In this document: positions 44,318-55,138 of the stretch, piece after piece
Numbering within the stretch: position 1 is the first letter of the stretch
How the letters are laid out: each line of letters begins with the position of its first letter
DNA from: a gamma proteobacterium symbiont of Ctena orbiculata
Lineage (GTDB): Bacteria; Pseudomonadota; Gammaproteobacteria; Chromatiales; Chromatiaceae
DNA: 64,000 nucleotides
Assembly: GCA_003058525.1 (NCBI GenBank)
Contig: QBVD01000053.1
Coordinates: 1 to 64,000, forward strand
Direction of reading: 5' to 3'
Made by a program: the position numbers and the translations under genes
Notes under the pieces: model-generated
Database searches by the model: none
The model's input: only the letters and a program-made list of their open reading frames with translations
What the model was told of the DNA's origin: nothing

Positions 44318-46525
44318 ATGGCTTCAGACCCTATATTACAGATTGCGTTACCCGGTCCTTTAAGGGTGTTGTACGACTATCTGCCACCTGAAAATCCACC
44401 TCACAATCCGGCTGTCGGATGTCGCTATCAAATTCCTTTCGGGCGCAGTAGCCGTATCGGTATCCTGATGGCGATAAACGCCAACAGCGATGTTCCGCCG
44501 GACCGGCTGAAGCGGGCGTTGAGGCAGATCGATACACAACCCCTGCTTGGCTCATCGGATCTTCGCCTGCTGCACTGGGCCGCAAATTATTATCAACACC
44601 CCTTGGGGGATGTGATCTTCCACGCCCTACCGGTCACATTGCGCAAACACTCCAGCCGATCAGGAAGCAGACAAAATGGCGTTCGTCTCACCACCTTGGG
44701 TAACACAGTCAATCCTGAGTCTTTACGCCAGGCGCCAAAACAACTCGCACTGATGCGGGCACTTGCGCAAACACCTGAAGGGATGGCGCGCACAATCCTG
44801 ATGCAACGTTTGCAGATCTCCCAGTCGGTGGTCCGAGTACTGCTTGAGAAGGGCTGGATTGAGCGCTGCCAAATCCCGGAGTCGCCACAACCCGTCACTT
44901 CGTATTCGAATGACATCGATCTCAATAGCGAGCAGCGGGAGGCAGTCGATCAGGTATACCGGCAGCTGGGAAGATTCAGACCCTTTTTGCTCCACGGCGT
45001 AACCGGGAGCGGTAAGACTGAAGTCTACCTGCGCCTGATCGAAACCGTCGTCGGCAGGGGGCAACAGGCTCTGCTGCTGGTACCAGAGATCGGTCTGACA
45101 CCACAACTGTTGCAGCGCTTCCAAAAGAGCATGGGTGCAGGCGTGGCGGTACTCCACTCAGCCCTCGCCGATGGTGAACGGGAGAGGGTGTGGCAGACGT
45201 TACGCCGTGGTCAGCGGCCGATCCTGATCGGTACCCGCTCCGCGGTTTTCACACCGATGCCCAACCTGGGTCTGATCATCGTCGATGAGGAGCACGACCT
45301 CTCCTACAAACAGCAGGAGGGATTTCGCTACTCCGCCAGAGACCTGGCGCTGGTGCGTGGACAGCAGTGCGGCTGCCCGGTCGTACTTGGCTCCGCGACA
45401 CCCTCTCTGGAATCCCTGCGTAATGTGGCTGAGGGGCGCTATACCCGATTGAGCCTGCCGCAACGGGTCGGCAATGCCCGGATACCACCGCTGATGCTGC
45501 TGGATATTCGCAACGTTCATCTCGATGGCGGGCTTTCACCCGCATTGATCAAGCAACTTCGACAGACCCTCGATGCCGACGAACAGGCTCTGCTGTTCCT
45601 CAACCGGCGTGGTTATGCGCCGATGCTCACCTGCCACGCGTGCGGCTGGCTGACCGATTGCCCCCGCTGCGACGCACGCATGACGCACCACCGGCAACTG
45701 CAGCTGCTATGGTGCCACCATTGCGGCCATCAGCGCCGTGAACCCAACCAATGCCCGGAATGCGGCTGTCCCGATCTGCGACCGCTGGGACAGGGAACCG
45801 AGCGTGTGGAAGAGGCCCTGCAAAGACACTTCCCCGGCACCCCCCTGGCACGCATCGACCGCGACTCCACCAGCCGCAAGGGCGCCTTGGAACAGATCCT
45901 GTCCCGCATCAAAGCCGGCGAGTTTCCACTTCTCCTGGGTACCCAAATGTTGGCCAAGGGCCACCATTTCCCGGATGTCACACTGGTCGCCATACTGGAT
46001 GTGGATCAAGGATTGTTCGGCGCTGACTTCCGTGCCTCTGAACGCATGGCGCAACTGGTATTGCAGGTGGCGGGCAGAGCCGGCAGGGCAGAACGCCCCG
46101 GCAGGGTATTGATCCAGACACGTCATCCTGACCATCCCCTGATGCAGCTACTGACCAAGCGTGGCTATGAGGCCTTTGCCGACGAGGCACTCGAAGAGCG
46201 TCGCGCGGCCGCCTTCCCGCCTTACTCCCACCAGGTATTGCTGCGCGCCGAATCGACCAAGGCCGCAGACCCGGAGAACTTTCTCAATCAGGCGATCAAG
46301 GTCGGCAGGGCGCTGAACGGCAACGGGTCCCTTGAATTCTGGGGTCCCGTACCCGCACCCATGGCGCGCAAGGCCGGTAAGACCCGGGCCCATCTGCTGA
46401 TCCAATCCGCACATCGCCAGCCGCTGCATCAGTGGCTGACGAAATGGGTTTCCGAGATCGCCCGGTTGTCCGAAGCACGCAGAGTACGTTGGTCGATAGA
46501 TGTGGATCCGCAGGAGATGCTGTGA
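44318..46525 (+). CDS. priA: Primosomal protein N' (replication restart helicase)
   Basis: PriA restarts stalled replication forks. The 735-residue helicase has the N-terminal 3'-DNA-binding domain, Walker A GVTGSGKTEVYLR, DEEH (IIVDEEHDLSYKQ) and the cysteine zinc module CHACGWLTDCPRCD, then CHHCGHQRREPNQCPECG. Motifs V and VI are GTQMLAKGHHFPDV and QVAGRAGRAERPG. Length is standard. In many gammaproteobacteria argS and a SPOR protein follow directly; here about 11 kb intervene. Confidence 0.97.
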   Translation: MASDPILQIALPGPLRVLYDYLPPENPPHNPAVGCRYQIPFGRSSRIGILMAINANSDVPPDRLKRALRQIDTQPLLGSSDLRLLHWAANYYQHPLGDVIFHALPVTLRKHSSRSGSRQNGVRLTTLGNTVNPESLRQAPKQLALMRALAQTPEGMARTILMQRLQISQSVVRVLLEKGWIERCQIPESPQPVTSYSNDIDLNSEQREAVDQVYRQLGRFRPFLLHGVTGSGKTEVYLRLIETVVGRGQQALLLVPEIGLTPQLLQRFQKSMGAGVAVLHSALADGERERVWQTLRRGQRPILIGTRSAVFTPMPNLGLIIVDEEHDLSYKQQEGFRYSARDLALVRGQQCGCPVVLGSATPSLESLRNVAEGRYTRLSLPQRVGNARIPPLMLLDIRNVHLDGGLSPALIKQLRQTLDADEQALLFLNRRGYAPMLTCHACGWLTDCPRCDARMTHHRQLQLLWCHHCGHQRREPNQCPECGCPDLRPLGQGTERVEEALQRHFPGTPLARIDRDSTSRKGALEQILSRIKAGEFPLLLGTQMLAKGHHFPDVTLVAILDVDQGLFGADFRASERMAQLVLQVAGRAGRAERPGRVLIQTRHPDHPLMQLLTKRGYEAFADEALEERRAAAFPPYSHQVLLRAESTKAADPENFLNQAIKVGRALNGNGSLEFWGPVPAPMARKAGKTRAHLLIQSAHRQPLHQWLTKWVSEIARLSEARRVRWSIDVDPQEML

Positions 46526-46570
46526 GTCCAGGGCCAGTCAATAATGATCCAACCGGCCCTATGGATCGAA

Positions 46571-47998
46571 TTATCCCCCCGGATCGTGAAGAAAATTGGC
46601 CAGATCATCCTGGGACATATTGAAAATTCCACCCTCTTGCCTGTCATGGTCAGTATCCACTTCATCCATGAAGAGCACCCAGAGTGCGCCTTTGTCCGTA
46701 CCGCCATCATCATCGAGGCTGGCGCCAACCACCAAGTCGTTTATATCATCGCCATCCAGATCCCCCATTTGAGCAACAGCAGCGCCGAATTGGTCGCCGC
46801 TGTCGAGATCTCCATCGAAACCGCCCTCAGTATCGGAAATCTTCGAAGATGAGATAACCTCACCATCGACTTCCAAAAACAGGATCCAGACGGCACCCCG
46901 TTCAGCACCGCCATCATCACTCTGTTTCGCGCCTACCACCAGATCATCCGTGCCGTCACTGTTGATATCCCCGAAATTGGCAAGCGCACCGCCAAACCGG
47001 TCGTTGTCGCTGAGCTGCCCGTCGAATGAAGCGCGGTTTTGCGATATGCGCTTCTTGGATTCAACCGTTCCGTCAGCATTCAGAAACAGAATCCACACGG
47101 CACCCCGCTCAGGGCCACCATCATCATCGCCACTCACGCCTACTGCGAGATCGGTCACGCCATCGCCGTTAAGATCGCCAATCTCAGTCACAGCAGTGCC
47201 GAAATGGTCTTCATCATCCAGATCACGGTCGAGGTTACCCTCGTCCGAGGATATCTTTTGTGACGATAGAACCGTACCATCACTGTTCATAAAGAGTATC
47301 CAGACTGCACCCCGGTCGGTTCCTCCATCATCATCGTAAGGCACGCCAACCGCCAGATCAGTGACCCCATCGTTATTCAGATCGCCGATACTGGCAAGGG
47401 CGTGGGCAAACTGATCATTGTCGTCCAGATCCCCTTCGAACTCGCCTTCATCTTGCGAGATCTTCTGCTCCGAAATGACCGTGCCATCACCATTGAGAAA
47501 CAGGATCCAGACTGCCCCCTTGTCGGTGCCGGCATCATCATCCAGCGGGGCGCCCACGGCGATATCCAGAAAGCCATCTCCGTTCAGATCGTCGAGGGGG
47601 GCGATGGCACGACCGAACTGATCACCGTCATCCAGATCGCCGGTGAAATCCCCCGAATCATCCGAGATCTTTTGATGGGTATCGACCTTTCCATCGCTGT
47701 CCATGAACAGTATCCATACTGCGCCCCTATTCTCCCCATCGTCGTCATCGAATGGCGCACCCACGGCAAGATCGATAACCCCGTCAACCTCCAGGTCACC
47801 GATATTGGCCAAGGCAAGGCCGAACTGATCCTGCACATCCAGGTCACCGTTAAAATTCCCCTTCTCCTCGGATATCTTTTGCTCGGAATCAACGTCTGTT
47901 GAATAAGAGACCGAACAGCCCGTCACCAACAGCACCAGGCAGAGTGCTATTGGATAGACGAGAGAGAAAGAGAAGTGCTGCGGGTGTGATTGATCCAT
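46571..47998 (-). CDS. FG-GAP repeat lipoprotein
   Basis: The 475-residue protein has a lipoprotein signal peptide (LVTGCSVS, Cys28) and six tandem repeats of about 69 residues. Each repeat has the pattern DQFG...IGDLNGDGVTDLAVG, then GAVWILF and a KIS segment. The aspartates in each repeat form calcium-binding loops as in FG-GAP/VCBS integrin-like beta-propellers. Six repeats may form a closed six-blade propeller. A short polar tail follows. It is probably on the cell surface or in the periplasm. Start at ATG 47998 fits the lipoprotein signal; the upstream in-frame ATG would add an unlikely leader. Confidence 0.88.
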   Translation of the reverse strand: MDQSHPQHFSFSLVYPIALCLVLLVTGCSVSYSTDVDSEQKISEEKGNFNGDLDVQDQFGLALANIGDLEVDGVIDLAVGAPFDDDDGENRGAVWILFMDSDGKVDTHQKISDDSGDFTGDLDDGDQFGRAIAPLDDLNGDGFLDIAVGAPLDDDAGTDKGAVWILFLNGDGTVISEQKISQDEGEFEGDLDDNDQFAHALASIGDLNNDGVTDLAVGVPYDDDGGTDRGAVWILFMNSDGTVLSSQKISSDEGNLDRDLDDEDHFGTAVTEIGDLNGDGVTDLAVGVSGDDDGGPERGAVWILFLNADGTVESKKRISQNRASFDGQLSDNDRFGGALANFGDINSDGTDDLVVGAKQSDDGGAERGAVWILFLEVDGEVISSSKISDTEGGFDGDLDSGDQFGAAVAQMGDLDGDDINDLVVGASLDDDGGTDKGALWVLFMDEVDTDHDRQEGGIFNMSQDDLANFLHDPGG

Positions 47999-48202
47999 CA
48001 AAAAACCTTTTCTATACCTACCTGGATAATGCGAAACCACCAAAAGCGGTCCGGATCGGAGACATATTCGAAAATAGTCTATCCGTCTACCAAGTATATA
48101 TCCTAAGTGGGCATGTCCACACAATTCCGTTTGCTGTTATTGGGCTTAGTTTGGTTTTATATCTAAGCTTTCATCAGGGAACACCGGATAAATATACGCC
48201 TC

Positions 48203-50683
48203 ATGAAGAAGAAACAGATCTCCGATTACCGTATCGCTTCGGATGCCGACTCCATCCGACATTCGTTTCTGGATAATCTCTATTTTGTCCAGGCCCGCTT
48301 CCCGGAGGTGGCATCGCAAAATGACTTCTATCTGGCCCTGGCATGGACCGTACGCGACCGGTTGCTGAGCAACTGGATAGAAACCGCGAGTACATACTAC
48401 CGACAGGCCAGCCGCAGTGTGTGCTACCTCTCCGCAGAGTATCTGACCGGACCACACCTGCATAATGCGGTACTCTCCCTGGGCATCGAACCCCAGATAC
48501 GCCATGCGATGGCAGGCCTTGGCCTGGATCTCGATGAGATCACCGCACAGGAGCCGGAGCCAGGTCTCGGCAATGGCGGCCTGGGCAGGTTGGCGGCATG
48601 TTATCTCGATTCCCTGGCCACCCTGCAGATCCCTGCCATCGGTTATGGCATCCGCTACGAATTCGGTATCTTCGAACAGGTGATCCGGCACGGCCGCCAG
48701 GTGGAACTTGCCGATATGTGGCTGCGTAGCGGAAATCCGTGGGAGATCCCAAGACCCGAGATCAACTTCGAGGTCGGCTTTGGCGGCACCACAGAGCACT
48801 ACATGGATGAGTCCGGTCGCTATCGCGTTCGCTGGCAACCGCAACGCCATGTCAAGGGTGTTGCCTATGACACACCGATACCTGGTTACCGGGTGCCTAC
48901 AGTCAACCTGTTACGGCTGTGGAATGCGCAGGCCTGCGAATCCTTCAACCTGGGCGCCTTCAATGTGGGCGACTACGAGCGCGCGGTCGAGGAGAAGATC
49001 GCCTCGGAGACGATCAGCAAGGTGCTTTATCCCAACGACGAGCCGATGCAGGGGAAACGCCTGCGCCTGGAACAGGAGTATTTTTTCTGTGCCTGCACCA
49101 TTCAGGATATCCTGCGTCTGCTGCTGCAACAGAATGGCTCACTGGATCTGCTGCCGGAGAAATTCGCCATTCAGCTCAATGACACCCATCCGGCAATCGC
49201 GGTGGTCGAACTGATGCGCCTGTTGATCGATGTTCACGACATGGCGTGGGATGAGGCATGGCGGCTGGTGCGAAAAACCGTCTCCTATACCAACCACACT
49301 CTGCTCCCGGAGGCCCTTGAAACCTGGCCGGTGGAACTCATCAGCGAGGTTCTGCCCAGGCATCTCGAAATCATTTACGAAATAAACCGCCGTCTCCTGG
49401 AAAAGGTCAGAACCCGTTCACCTGATGATGATGCGCTGCTCGCCCGAATCTCCCTTATCGACGAAAGATACGGTCGCAATGTACGCATGGCCCACCTGGC
49501 GACTGTCGCCAGTCAATATATAAATGGAGTGGCGAATCTGCATAGCCGCCTGCTGCGGGATCGCGTGTTGAGGGATTTCCACACCCTGGATCCTGAACGT
49601 TTTACCAATATCACCAATGGTGTCACACCGCGGCGATTTATGATCCTGGCAAATCCAGCATTGACCAGCCTGATAAACGATACCATCGGTGATGCGTGGA
49701 CCAGGGATTTGGAACGTTTGCAGGAACTTGAGGAGTGGGCCGATAACCCCGGCTTTCAAGGCGCCTGGCGCGAGGTTAAATTAGGCAATAAGCAAGCTCT
49801 TGCGCAGACCATATTCAAGACCTCGGGTATCGAAGTGGACCCTGCAACGCTGTTTGACTGTCAGATCAAACGCATCCATGAGTACAAACGCCAACACCTG
49901 AATATCCTTCATATCATTTGCCGGTATCTGGAAATGAAGCGCGGTCTGCATACTGACGCTCCTGCACGCACATTGCTGTTCGCCGGTAAAGCGGCACCCG
50001 GATACTACTCCGCCAAAGTTATTATCGAGTTGATCCACGCTGTTGCCGATACGGTTAATTCTGACCCGGATGTCAGCGATAAGATGCGTATCGCTTTCCT
50101 GCCCAATTTCAATGTCAGCAGCGCTGAGAAGATCTATCCCGCCGCCGATCTTTCACAACAGATCTCGACAGCGGGGATGGAGGCCTCGGGCACGGGCAAT
50201 ATGAAATTCGCGCTCAACGGTGCCTTGACCATTGGGACCCTGGATGGGGCCAACATAGAGATTCGCCAACGGGTGGGCAAGGAGAATTTTTTTCTTTTCG
50301 GCCTCACTGAATCGGAGGTGGCAAACCGTCGAGCCGGCGACTACCGGCCACGGGAGCGTTATCTGAAAGACCAGCAATTGCGCAGCGTCGTCGATGTCCT
50401 CGCCGACGGTCTATTTTCTTCTGGGGACAGCACAAGATTCAGGCCACTGATCGATAGCCTGCTGCAACATGACCATTTTTTCGTACTCGAGGATTTTTCA
50501 ACCTACCGGGCGTGCCAGCAGCAGGTGGATGATACCTGGAATGACCCAACAAAATGGACCCGTGCATCGATCCTGAATACCGCCCGCTGCGGCTGGTTCT
50601 CATCAGACCGGGCCATCAAAGAGTATTGCGAGCGGATTTGGCGGGTCTCCCCGGTACCGATCAGGCAGAACACTGCAACCTGA
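48203..50683 (+). CDS. glgP: Glycogen/starch phosphorylase
   Basis: The 826-residue PLP enzyme releases glucose-1-phosphate from alpha-1,4-glucans. Motifs are LGNGGLGRLAACYLDSLATL, the NDTHPAIAVVELMR segment, KRIHEYKRQHLNILH and the PLP-lysine signature EASGTGNMKFALNGALTIGT. It is divergent from the FG-GAP gene and convergent with phoU. No other glycogen genes are adjacent. Because the enzyme uses phosphate, its position next to the pst genes may matter, but no Pho box was seen at its promoter. Confidence 0.95.
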   Translation: MKKKQISDYRIASDADSIRHSFLDNLYFVQARFPEVASQNDFYLALAWTVRDRLLSNWIETASTYYRQASRSVCYLSAEYLTGPHLHNAVLSLGIEPQIRHAMAGLGLDLDEITAQEPEPGLGNGGLGRLAACYLDSLATLQIPAIGYGIRYEFGIFEQVIRHGRQVELADMWLRSGNPWEIPRPEINFEVGFGGTTEHYMDESGRYRVRWQPQRHVKGVAYDTPIPGYRVPTVNLLRLWNAQACESFNLGAFNVGDYERAVEEKIASETISKVLYPNDEPMQGKRLRLEQEYFFCACTIQDILRLLLQQNGSLDLLPEKFAIQLNDTHPAIAVVELMRLLIDVHDMAWDEAWRLVRKTVSYTNHTLLPEALETWPVELISEVLPRHLEIIYEINRRLLEKVRTRSPDDDALLARISLIDERYGRNVRMAHLATVASQYINGVANLHSRLLRDRVLRDFHTLDPERFTNITNGVTPRRFMILANPALTSLINDTIGDAWTRDLERLQELEEWADNPGFQGAWREVKLGNKQALAQTIFKTSGIEVDPATLFDCQIKRIHEYKRQHLNILHIICRYLEMKRGLHTDAPARTLLFAGKAAPGYYSAKVIIELIHAVADTVNSDPDVSDKMRIAFLPNFNVSSAEKIYPAADLSQQISTAGMEASGTGNMKFALNGALTIGTLDGANIEIRQRVGKENFFLFGLTESEVANRRAGDYRPRERYLKDQQLRSVVDVLADGLFSSGDSTRFRPLIDSLLQHDHFFVLEDFSTYRACQQQVDDTWNDPTKWTRASILNTARCGWFSSDRAIKEYCERIWRVSPVPIRQNTAT

Positions 50684-50809
50684 CTCAGACCCATTTGCAA
50701 ACGGTACTGAAATTTTCGCCACTGGCCATAAAACCACTACTGTATGGTATAGCGGCTTTGATCGAGTCCGATAAAAACACACCGGGCAGATGGTCATCGA
50801 CCTGCCGAC

Positions 50810-51535
50810 CTAAGTGATATTCTTTAATTCACCGTAGATAGCATTTACATCTTCGTGCCTGACATCCTTGCCGGTTATCAGAAAAATGACGTGACCACCG
50901 ATATTCTTGGCATGACCGCCGATCCGCTCCAGGGCCCGGATCGCCAGAACGATATCAACCACATGACCCACACTGCGCGAGTCCTCCATGAGGAAGGTCG
51001 ACAACCTGCGCAAGGCCCCCCTGAACTCGTCGAAGAGCCTCTCTTCCTGCTCTATGACGCTGAGCGCGAGCCGGCTGTCCACCTCGACGAACGCCTGCAG
51101 ACACAATGTCAGCATTTCGTCGACAAAGGCCGCCATACCGAAGATATCGCTCAGGATTTCATTGCTCGGCGGCGGCTTGCCATTGTCGTAGAAGTGAATG
51201 GTCAGGTTGGCGATCTTGCGCGCCTCGTCCCCGACCCGCTCCAGGTCCGTAATGATTTTCTGTACGGTCAGGATATCGCGCAGATCCTTGGCCATCGGTT
51301 GGCGCTTGGCGATCAGGCGGATGATCTCCTCGTCGGCCTTGACGTCGATGGCATTCAGCTCCCGGTCACGGTCGATCACCAGACCCGCCTCTTTGGTATC
51401 CTCATCCTTGAGTGTCTGTACGGCCCGGCGTAACTGATCCAGTCCCAACTCCCCCAACTCGACAACGAGTGCGTTGATGCTCTCCAGTTCGTCGTTGAAC
51501 GCCTTTACAGTGTGTCCGCTGGTCATTTCGTTCAT
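50810..51535 (-). CDS. phoU: Phosphate signalling protein PhoU
   Basis: PhoU links the Pst transporter to PhoR and represses the Pho regulon when phosphate is plentiful. The 241-residue protein is two three-helix bundles with the metal-binding patterns IDVKADEEIIRLIAKRQPM, LERVGDEARKIANL and the second-bundle LERIGGHAKNIGGHV. It is the last gene of pstSCAB-phoU, 11 bases after pstB. Confidence 0.96.
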   Translation of the reverse strand: MNEMTSGHTVKAFNDELESINALVVELGELGLDQLRRAVQTLKDEDTKEAGLVIDRDRELNAIDVKADEEIIRLIAKRQPMAKDLRDILTVQKIITDLERVGDEARKIANLTIHFYDNGKPPPSNEILSDIFGMAAFVDEMLTLCLQAFVEVDSRLALSVIEQEERLFDEFRGALRRLSTFLMEDSRSVGHVVDIVLAIRALERIGGHAKNIGGHVIFLITGKDVRHEDVNAIYGELKNIT

Positions 51536-51546
51536 CTGTTTAATCC

Positions 51547-52431
51547 TTAACCAAAGCGACCGGTAATATAGTCTTCGGTCAGTTTATGACGGGGATTGGT
51601 AAAGATCTGATCCGTTTCGCCCACCTCGATCAGCTTGCCGAGATGGAAATAGGCCGTGCGCTGACTTACCCGGGCGGCCTGCTGCATGGAGTGGGTGACG
51701 ATGGCGATGGTGTAGTTTTCCCGCAGTTCGTCGATCAGCTCCTCGATCTTGGCGGTGGCGATGGGATCGAGGGCGGAACAGGGTTCGTCCATCAGTATCA
51801 CTTCAGGGCTTACCGCAATCGCCCGCGCGATGCAGAGGCGTTGCTGCTGCCCACCCGAGAGGCCGGTTCCCGGCTGGTCGAGCCGGTCTTTGACCTCGTC
51901 CCACAGACCGGCTCTGGTGAGGGAACTCTCGACAATCTCATCCAGGTGATTGACATCGTCATTAAGGCCATGGATACGCGGTCCGTAGGCGATATTGTCG
52001 TAGATCGATTTCGGAAAAGGATTGGGTTTCTGAAACACCATGCCGACGCTGGCGCGCAGCGGCACCACGTCCAGGCCGTCGTCGTAGATATCCTGCTCAT
52101 CCATTTTGATCTGACCGGTGACGCGACAGATGTCGATGGTGTCGTTCATGCGGTTGAGACAACGCAGAAAAGTGGACTTGCCGCAACCTGACGGCCCGAT
52201 CATGGAGATCACCTGGTTTTTGCCGATATCCAGGCTGACATCGAATATCGCCTGCTTCTCCCCATAATAGACATTGACGTTCCGACAGGTCATTCGGGGG
52301 TCTTCGATATAAATCTCTCCGATTGTCCCGGTGCCATGCTGTTCATAGGCTGCCTGCATATCGATCTCGGCTTGAACATCCGGTTTCGCTGTTTTGGCGA
52401 CTACGCCACCCTCATTGACTAACTCTTCCAT
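51547..52431 (-). CDS. pstB: Phosphate ABC transporter ATPase
   Basis: The 294-residue ATPase has Walker [13 protein letters not shown], the signature [14 protein letters not shown], Walker [14 protein letters not shown] and the PstB-specific [23 protein letters not shown]. The N-terminus is about 35 residues longer than in E. coli and looks unstructured. An AGGT site precedes the ATG. Confidence 0.97.
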   Translation of the reverse strand: MEELVNEGGVVAKTAKPDVQAEIDMQAAYEQHGTGTIGEIYIEDPRMTCRNVNVYYGEKQAIFDVSLDIGKNQVISMIGPSGCGKSTFLRCLNRMNDTIDICRVTGQIKMDEQDIYDDGLDVVPLRASVGMVFQKPNPFPKSIYDNIAYGPRIHGLNDDVNHLDEIVESSLTRAGLWDEVKDRLDQPGTGLSGGQQQRLCIARAIAVSPEVILMDEPCSALDPIATAKIEELIDELRENYTIAIVTHSMQQAARVSQRTAYFHLGKLIEVGETDQIFTNPRHKLTEDYITGRFG

Positions 52432-52452
52432 ACTTACCTCACTTGCATTGGC

Positions 52453-53751
52453 TTACCAACGCCGCTCAAATTTCTTTCTCAGCCAGACGGCCAACAGGTT
52501 CATGCTGATCAGGAAGGCCAGCAACACCATGATGGCGGCGGATGTGCGTTCGACGAAGGCCCTTTCCGGACTGTCGGCCCAGAGATAGATCTGCACCGGC
52601 AGTACCGCCGAGGGATCGAAGGGCCCACCTGGGATGTCGACAATGAAGGCCACCATGCCGATCATCAGCAGGGGCGCGGTCTCACCCAGGGCCTGGGCCA
52701 TGCCGATGATGGTGCCAGTGAGCATGCCCGGCATCGCCAGGGGCAACACATGATGGGTGATGGTCTGCATCGGCGACGCGCCGACCCCGAGCGCCGCCTC
52801 ACGGATAGAGGGTGGCACGGACTTCAGTGCAGCACGGCTGGCGATGATGATTGTCGGCAGGGTCATCAGCGCCAACACCAGGCCACCCACCATCGGCACC
52901 GACCTCGGCAGGCCGAAAAAGTTGATGAACACCGCCAGACCCAGCAGACCGAAAACGATGGAAGGCACCGCCGCCAGGTTGTTGATATTCACCTCGATGA
53001 TGTCGGTCCAACGGTTCTTGGGGGCGAACTCCTCGAGATAGACCGCCGCCGCGACACCCACCGGAAAAGAGATCAGCAGACAGATCAACAGAGTAAAAAA
53101 GGAACCAAAGACAGCACCCTTGATACCCGACAACTCGGGTTCGCGGGAGTCGCCCGCCGTGAAGAAGGTGGTATTGAAACGCTTTTCGATCCGATCATCC
53201 GCCTGTAGCGACTGTATCCATACCATCTGGTTGTTCTTGATGCGCCGGTCGCTCTCGGGAACGTTGAGATCGATGTGCCCCTTGATCAGCATATCCACAT
53301 CGTCGTCCGCCACCAGCCAGACGCTCTGCCGGGTGCCGATCAGGGAGGGGTCCCGCATCACCCAGTCCCGCAGCTGAAAACTCGCGCCGGTGCTCACCAG
53401 ATTGTAGAGGACCTTCTTCTCCCGGCGGGAGGTGACTTCCGGAAACATCTCCCGCAGCGTCTTCTTGACCAACCCGCCGTAGTTCGCCTGGGAGAGCACA
53501 TCAGGATCGGTCTCGCCCGCGGGTGCGATCATTTCAGGATCGAAATCGACATCCAGCTTCACGTAGGTCTGCTGAAATGCGGTGTAACCGTTGGCAAAGA
53601 TACTGATAAACAGGAAGGATACGAACACCAGGCCAAGAATGATCGCCCCCAGCCCCACTCGCTGGAAACGTTTTTCCTGACGATAGCGGCGCCCCAGTCC
53701 CTGCTGGACCCGCACCATCGTCCGCTCATGTTGTTGCTCTAGATTATTCAT
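52453..53751 (-). CDS. pstA: Phosphate ABC transporter permease PstA
   Basis: The 432-residue permease has an N-terminal charged segment and a transmembrane helix (about 32-54). A long extracytoplasmic insert of about 150 residues follows, then the six-helix permease domain with the ABC-coupling motif EAALGVGASPMQTITHHVLP. The insert makes it longer than E. coli PstA (about 296), as in many marine and environmental gammaproteobacteria. ATG at 53751 overlaps the pstC end; GTG at 53760 is possible. Confidence 0.92.
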   Translation of the reverse strand: MNNLEQQHERTMVRVQQGLGRRYRQEKRFQRVGLGAIILGLVFVSFLFISIFANGYTAFQQTYVKLDVDFDPEMIAPAGETDPDVLSQANYGGLVKKTLREMFPEVTSRREKKVLYNLVSTGASFQLRDWVMRDPSLIGTRQSVWLVADDDVDMLIKGHIDLNVPESDRRIKNNQMVWIQSLQADDRIEKRFNTTFFTAGDSREPELSGIKGAVFGSFFTLLICLLISFPVGVAAAVYLEEFAPKNRWTDIIEVNINNLAAVPSIVFGLLGLAVFINFFGLPRSVPMVGGLVLALMTLPTIIIASRAALKSVPPSIREAALGVGASPMQTITHHVLPLAMPGMLTGTIIGMAQALGETAPLLMIGMVAFIVDIPGGPFDPSAVLPVQIYLWADSPERAFVERTSAAIMVLLAFLISMNLLAVWLRKKFERRW

Positions 53752-55126
53752 ACTGTTCACGGTACTTGCGCACGATATGCAGCGCGATCATGTTGAGGGC
53801 GAGGGTAATCACAAACAGCACCAGGGCCAGGGCGAACGCCGCCAGGGTCTTGGCGCTGTCGAACTCCTGATCACCCACCAGCAGAGTGACGATCTGGACG
53901 GTTACCGTGGTCACCGCTTGCAACGGATTGGCGGTCAGGTTGGCGGACAGGCCGGCGGCCATCACCACGATCATGGTCTCGCCGATGGCCCGTGATACGG
54001 CCAGCAATACGCCGCCGACGATACCCGGCAACGCTGCGGGGATAATCACCTGGCGTATGGTTTCCGAACGGGTGGCACCGAGACCGTAGGAACCGTCGCG
54101 CATCGCCTGGGGTACCGCATTGATGACATCGTCCGACAGGGATGAGACGAAGGGGATGATCATGATCCCCATCACCACCCCCGCCGCGAGTGCCGACTCG
54201 GAGGATACGCTGAGCCCCAGAGAGGCGCCCATGTCACGGAAGAACGGAGCCACTGTCAAGGCGGCAAAGAATCCGTATACCACCGTGGGGATACCGGCCA
54301 GGATCTCAAGCACCGGCTTGGCCAGGGCGCGAAAATGCTTGCCTGCGTATTCCGCCATGTAGATCGCAGACATCAGGCCGATGGGCACGGCCACAAACAT
54401 CGCGATCAAAGTGATCAAAAAGGTGCCCGCAAACAGCGGAATCGCACCGAAGACCCCTGATGAACCGACCTGGTCCGCCCTGATCGCGGTCTGGGGCGAC
54501 CACTCCAGGCCGAACAGAAACTCGGTTACCGGTATCTGCTGAAAAAAGCGGATCGACTCGAAGAGCACCGATAATACGATACCGATGGTGGTGAAGATCG
54601 CCAGCGATGAGCTGGAGACCAGAAAGAAGTTAATCGCCTTCTCCACCCGGTTTCGGGCCCGCTGATGGCGACTGATCGAGCGCTGGGCAAAAAGCCCGCC
54701 GAGTATCGCTACCGACAGCGCCACGACGAACAGGGCCATATCGCTGATGCGCAACAGGGAGGAATAGTGATCGGCGGCACTCTGCATGGTCGCATCAACA
54801 GCCTGAGAGACGATATCCCCCTGGGCGAGATTGCGGATGTCGTTCATCACCAGATTGAGCCGCTCGGGCGGTAGTTTTTGAATCTCCGTCGGCAGGCTGT
54901 CCACCACCAGACCCGTTACTACAGATCCTTCAAAAGAGATCCAAAGCACGAATAGCAGCAAGGCAGGCACGCCACACCAGAGTGCGGTGTGAATACCATA
55001 GTATGAGGGCAGCGAATGGAGATCTCTAACCCGACCGCTCACCAGACTCAGGGAGCGCTTGCGGCCCATATAGTAGGCCACAGTCATGAGGCCCAATAAA
55101 ACAATGATCAGCGTAGACGATTGCAT
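53744..55126 (-). CDS. pstC: Phosphate ABC transporter permease PstC
   Basis: The 460-residue permease has extra N-terminal helices (about 2-18 and 46-66) with a short extracytoplasmic region. The permease core follows, with ILAGIPTVVYGFFAALTVAPF and the coupling motif GSYGLGATRSETIRQVIIP. It overlaps pstA by eight bases, consistent with translational coupling. Confidence 0.94.
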   Translation of the reverse strand: MQSSTLIIVLLGLMTVAYYMGRKRSLSLVSGRVRDLHSLPSYYGIHTALWCGVPALLLFVLWISFEGSVVTGLVVDSLPTEIQKLPPERLNLVMNDIRNLAQGDIVSQAVDATMQSAADHYSSLLRISDMALFVVALSVAILGGLFAQRSISRHQRARNRVEKAINFFLVSSSSLAIFTTIGIVLSVLFESIRFFQQIPVTEFLFGLEWSPQTAIRADQVGSSGVFGAIPLFAGTFLITLIAMFVAVPIGLMSAIYMAEYAGKHFRALAKPVLEILAGIPTVVYGFFAALTVAPFFRDMGASLGLSVSSESALAAGVVMGIMIIPFVSSLSDDVINAVPQAMRDGSYGLGATRSETIRQVIIPAALPGIVGGVLLAVSRAIGETMIVVMAAGLSANLTANPLQAVTTVTVQIVTLLVGDQEFDSAKTLAAFALALVLFVITLALNMIALHIVRKYREQYE

Positions 55127-55138
55127 GTCGAAGTTCCG

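Noticed and set aside
46950..47902. Several plus-strand frames opposite the FG-GAP gene
   Set aside because: They repeat with the tandem repeat period and are antisense shadows.
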